From contig CAKTXO010000034.1 of the NCBI GenBank assembly GCA_934630985.1, positions 1 to 13,974 of the forward strand: a stretch of DNA of 13,974 nucleotides. Reading direction: 5' to 3'. The stretch is from an uncultured Oscillospiraceae bacterium (GTDB lineage: Bacteria; Bacillota; Clostridia; Oscillospirales; Oscillospiraceae). The position numbers and the translations under genes are program-made. Numbering within the stretch: the first letter of the stretch is position 1; each line of letters opens with the position of its first letter. Of the stretch, positions 13,420 to 13,974 are shown in pieces. The notes beneath the pieces are model-generated. The model was not told the DNA's origin. It made no database searches and saw only the letters and a program-made list of their open reading frames with translations.

Positions 13420-13710
13420 CTAGGGCAGTATCTCATTATACAATTCCGCCCAAGAAGGATTTTTGCTTTCGACCAATTTATTTTTTCGTTTGCGGTTCCA
13501 GCCTTTGATTTGCTTTTCTCTTTCAATTGCGGCTTTCACATCCGATGTGCTTTCATAGTAAACCAGCTTATCAACACCGTTTTTCGCCGTAAAGGAATCC
13601 GGGTCGGCATGATGCTTGTGCTCATATACCCGACGAATCAAATCCCGGGTTACGCCGGTATAAATGACGGTATTGAGAGAATTGGATAGAATATACACAT
13701 AATATTCCAT
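13420..13710 (-). CDS. GIY-YIG nuclease family protein (small, UPF0213-like)
   Basis: Single-domain predicted endonuclease of 96 residues. The GIY half is V5-Y6-I7 in YYVYILSN and the YIG half Y17-T18-G19 in VIYTGVT. Then come Arg residues in TRDLIRRVYEHK (22-32), one of which should be catalytic, and the metal-binding Glu candidate in KAAIEREKQIKGWNRKRK, a stretch strongly typical of these short proteins. ATG start with AAAGGAG just upstream. Base composition is clearly more AT-rich than gyrA or dnaK, hinting at separate ancestry. It interrupts gyrB-gyrA, and A repeats lie about 15 bases from each end. Biological role unknown; repair, mobility or restriction-like roles are all possible. Confidence 0.88.
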   Translation of the reverse strand: MEYYVYILSNSLNTVIYTGVTRDLIRRVYEHKHHADPDSFTAKNGVDKLVYYESTSDVKAAIEREKQIKGWNRKRKNKLVESKNPSWAELYNEILP

Positions 13711-13727
13711 AGATTCTCCTTTCCCAC

Positions 13728-13792
13728 GTCATTGCGAGACAGTCCGCAGACTGTCGTGGCCCTTTCCAAGGATTCCCTCCGGTCACAATCCG
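13728..13792 (+). repeat. Repeat family A, long form, copy A14
   Basis: GTCATTGCGA, stem GACAGTC-CGCA-GACTGTC (both arms changed from the usual CCAGTC/GACTGG), then the long-form tail ending TCACAATCCG. It begins 18 bases upstream of the GIY-YIG start codon. Confidence 0.88.
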
Positions 13793-13820
13793 TTCTCTTT
13801 TCTCAGGGGATGAGGGGTAA

Positions 13821-13860
13821 CGGATTGCCACACCAGTGTGCGCACTGGTTCGCAATGACA
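13821..13860 (-). repeat. Repeat family A, short form, inverted copy A15
   Basis: CGGATTGCCACACCAGTG-TGCG-CACTGG, then TTCGCAATGACA. With A14 it makes an inverted pair of 133 bases around a 28-base centre. Confidence 0.88.
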
Positions 13861-13891
13861 TGCTTATTACAGCCGATTTTCTAAGATTGAG

Positions 13892-13907
13892 AGACTGTCA
13901 GAAATCC
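13892..13907. repeat. 16-bp direct repeat, gyrB side
   Basis: AGACTGTCAGAAATCC, covering the gyrB stop codon and last codons; 15/16 identical to 13349-13364. It is possibly a target duplication or a short duplication made when the intervening module arrived. Confidence 0.8.
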
Positions 13908-13974
13908 AGATTCACCGCGTATTTCGCGTTGCGCTCGATCCAGTCCTTCCGGGGCTCCACCTGCTCGCCCATGA
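13898..13974 (-). CDS. gyrB: DNA gyrase subunit B, extreme C terminus
   Basis: The last 24 codons and TGA stop of a gene that continues beyond the window. The translation contains MGEQVEPRKDWIERNA and ends NLDF, the classic GyrB ending (MGxxVEPRxxFIExNA...NLD). The ATG at 13972 is internal, not a start. It lies upstream of gyrA on the same strand, as in most Firmicutes, but here a nuclease gene and repeats separate the two, with about 600 bases between the stop of gyrB and the start of gyrA. Confidence 0.9.
   Translation of the reverse strand, partial: MGEQVEPRKDWIERNAKYAVNLDF

Noticed and set aside
11326..13689. Long plus-strand open frame of 787 codons opposite gyrA
   Set aside because: It mirrors gyrA codon by codon, has no family-like sequence, and runs through repeat DNA and the GIY-YIG gene. 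It is a GC-rich antisense shadow.

Overview
The window looks like a chromosomal segment of a Gram-positive gut-type Clostridia. A member of the Oscillospiraceae is my inference. The reasons are GC-rich housekeeping genes, strong GGAGG ribosome sites with some TTG and GTG starts, a remB-type gene in the gyrase operon, an NfnAB pair, and intergenic spaces packed with short palindromic repeats. It is core chromosome; I see no phage, transposase, rRNA, tRNA or CRISPR array.

Layout, left to right. (1) Plus strand: the 3' two-thirds of dnaK, a 369-base repeat-filled gap, then dnaJ with a clear terminator. (2) A dCMP deaminase gene (comEB type), then about 0.9 kb of mosaic repeats. (3) A consensus sigma-A promoter driving nfnA-nfnB, the two subunits of a flavin-based electron-bifurcating ferredoxin:NADP oxidoreductase, closed by a terminator. 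(4) About 0.8 kb of repeats and hairpins. (5) Minus strand: a membrane-anchored DUF3810 metallopeptidase-like gene overlapping rsmG (gidB) by one base, read from its own extended -10 promoter near 9460. (6) About 0.7 kb of repeats. (7) Minus strand: gyrB (3' end only), an inserted GIY-YIG nuclease gene bracketed by repeats, gyrA, rnhA and remB. gyrA, rnhA and remB are tightly coupled and end in a 19-bp perfect terminator stem.

The genes cover protein folding (DnaK/DnaJ), nucleotide supply (dCMP to dUMP), redox balance (NfnAB), ribosome methylation (RsmG), DNA topology (GyrA/GyrB) and RNA:DNA hybrid removal (RNase HI). Each has ordinary family features.

The unusual part lies between the genes. 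At least four repeat families, named here A, B, D and M, occur in both orientations and in nested or composite arrangements. Within a family the flanks are conserved while the hairpin stems vary in sequence and keep their base pairing. Family A has 15 copies, several as inverted pairs enclosing other elements. Family B has four copies; three of them are followed, about 27 to 34 bases later, by an A copy in the same orientation. A 96-codon GIY-YIG nuclease gene sits between gyrB and gyrA with A copies hard against both ends, and the whole module lies between 16-base direct repeats (15/16 identical) that include the gyrB stop codon. This is the best candidate in the window for an undescribed repeat-dispersal system, but a role for the nuclease is only a hypothesis.
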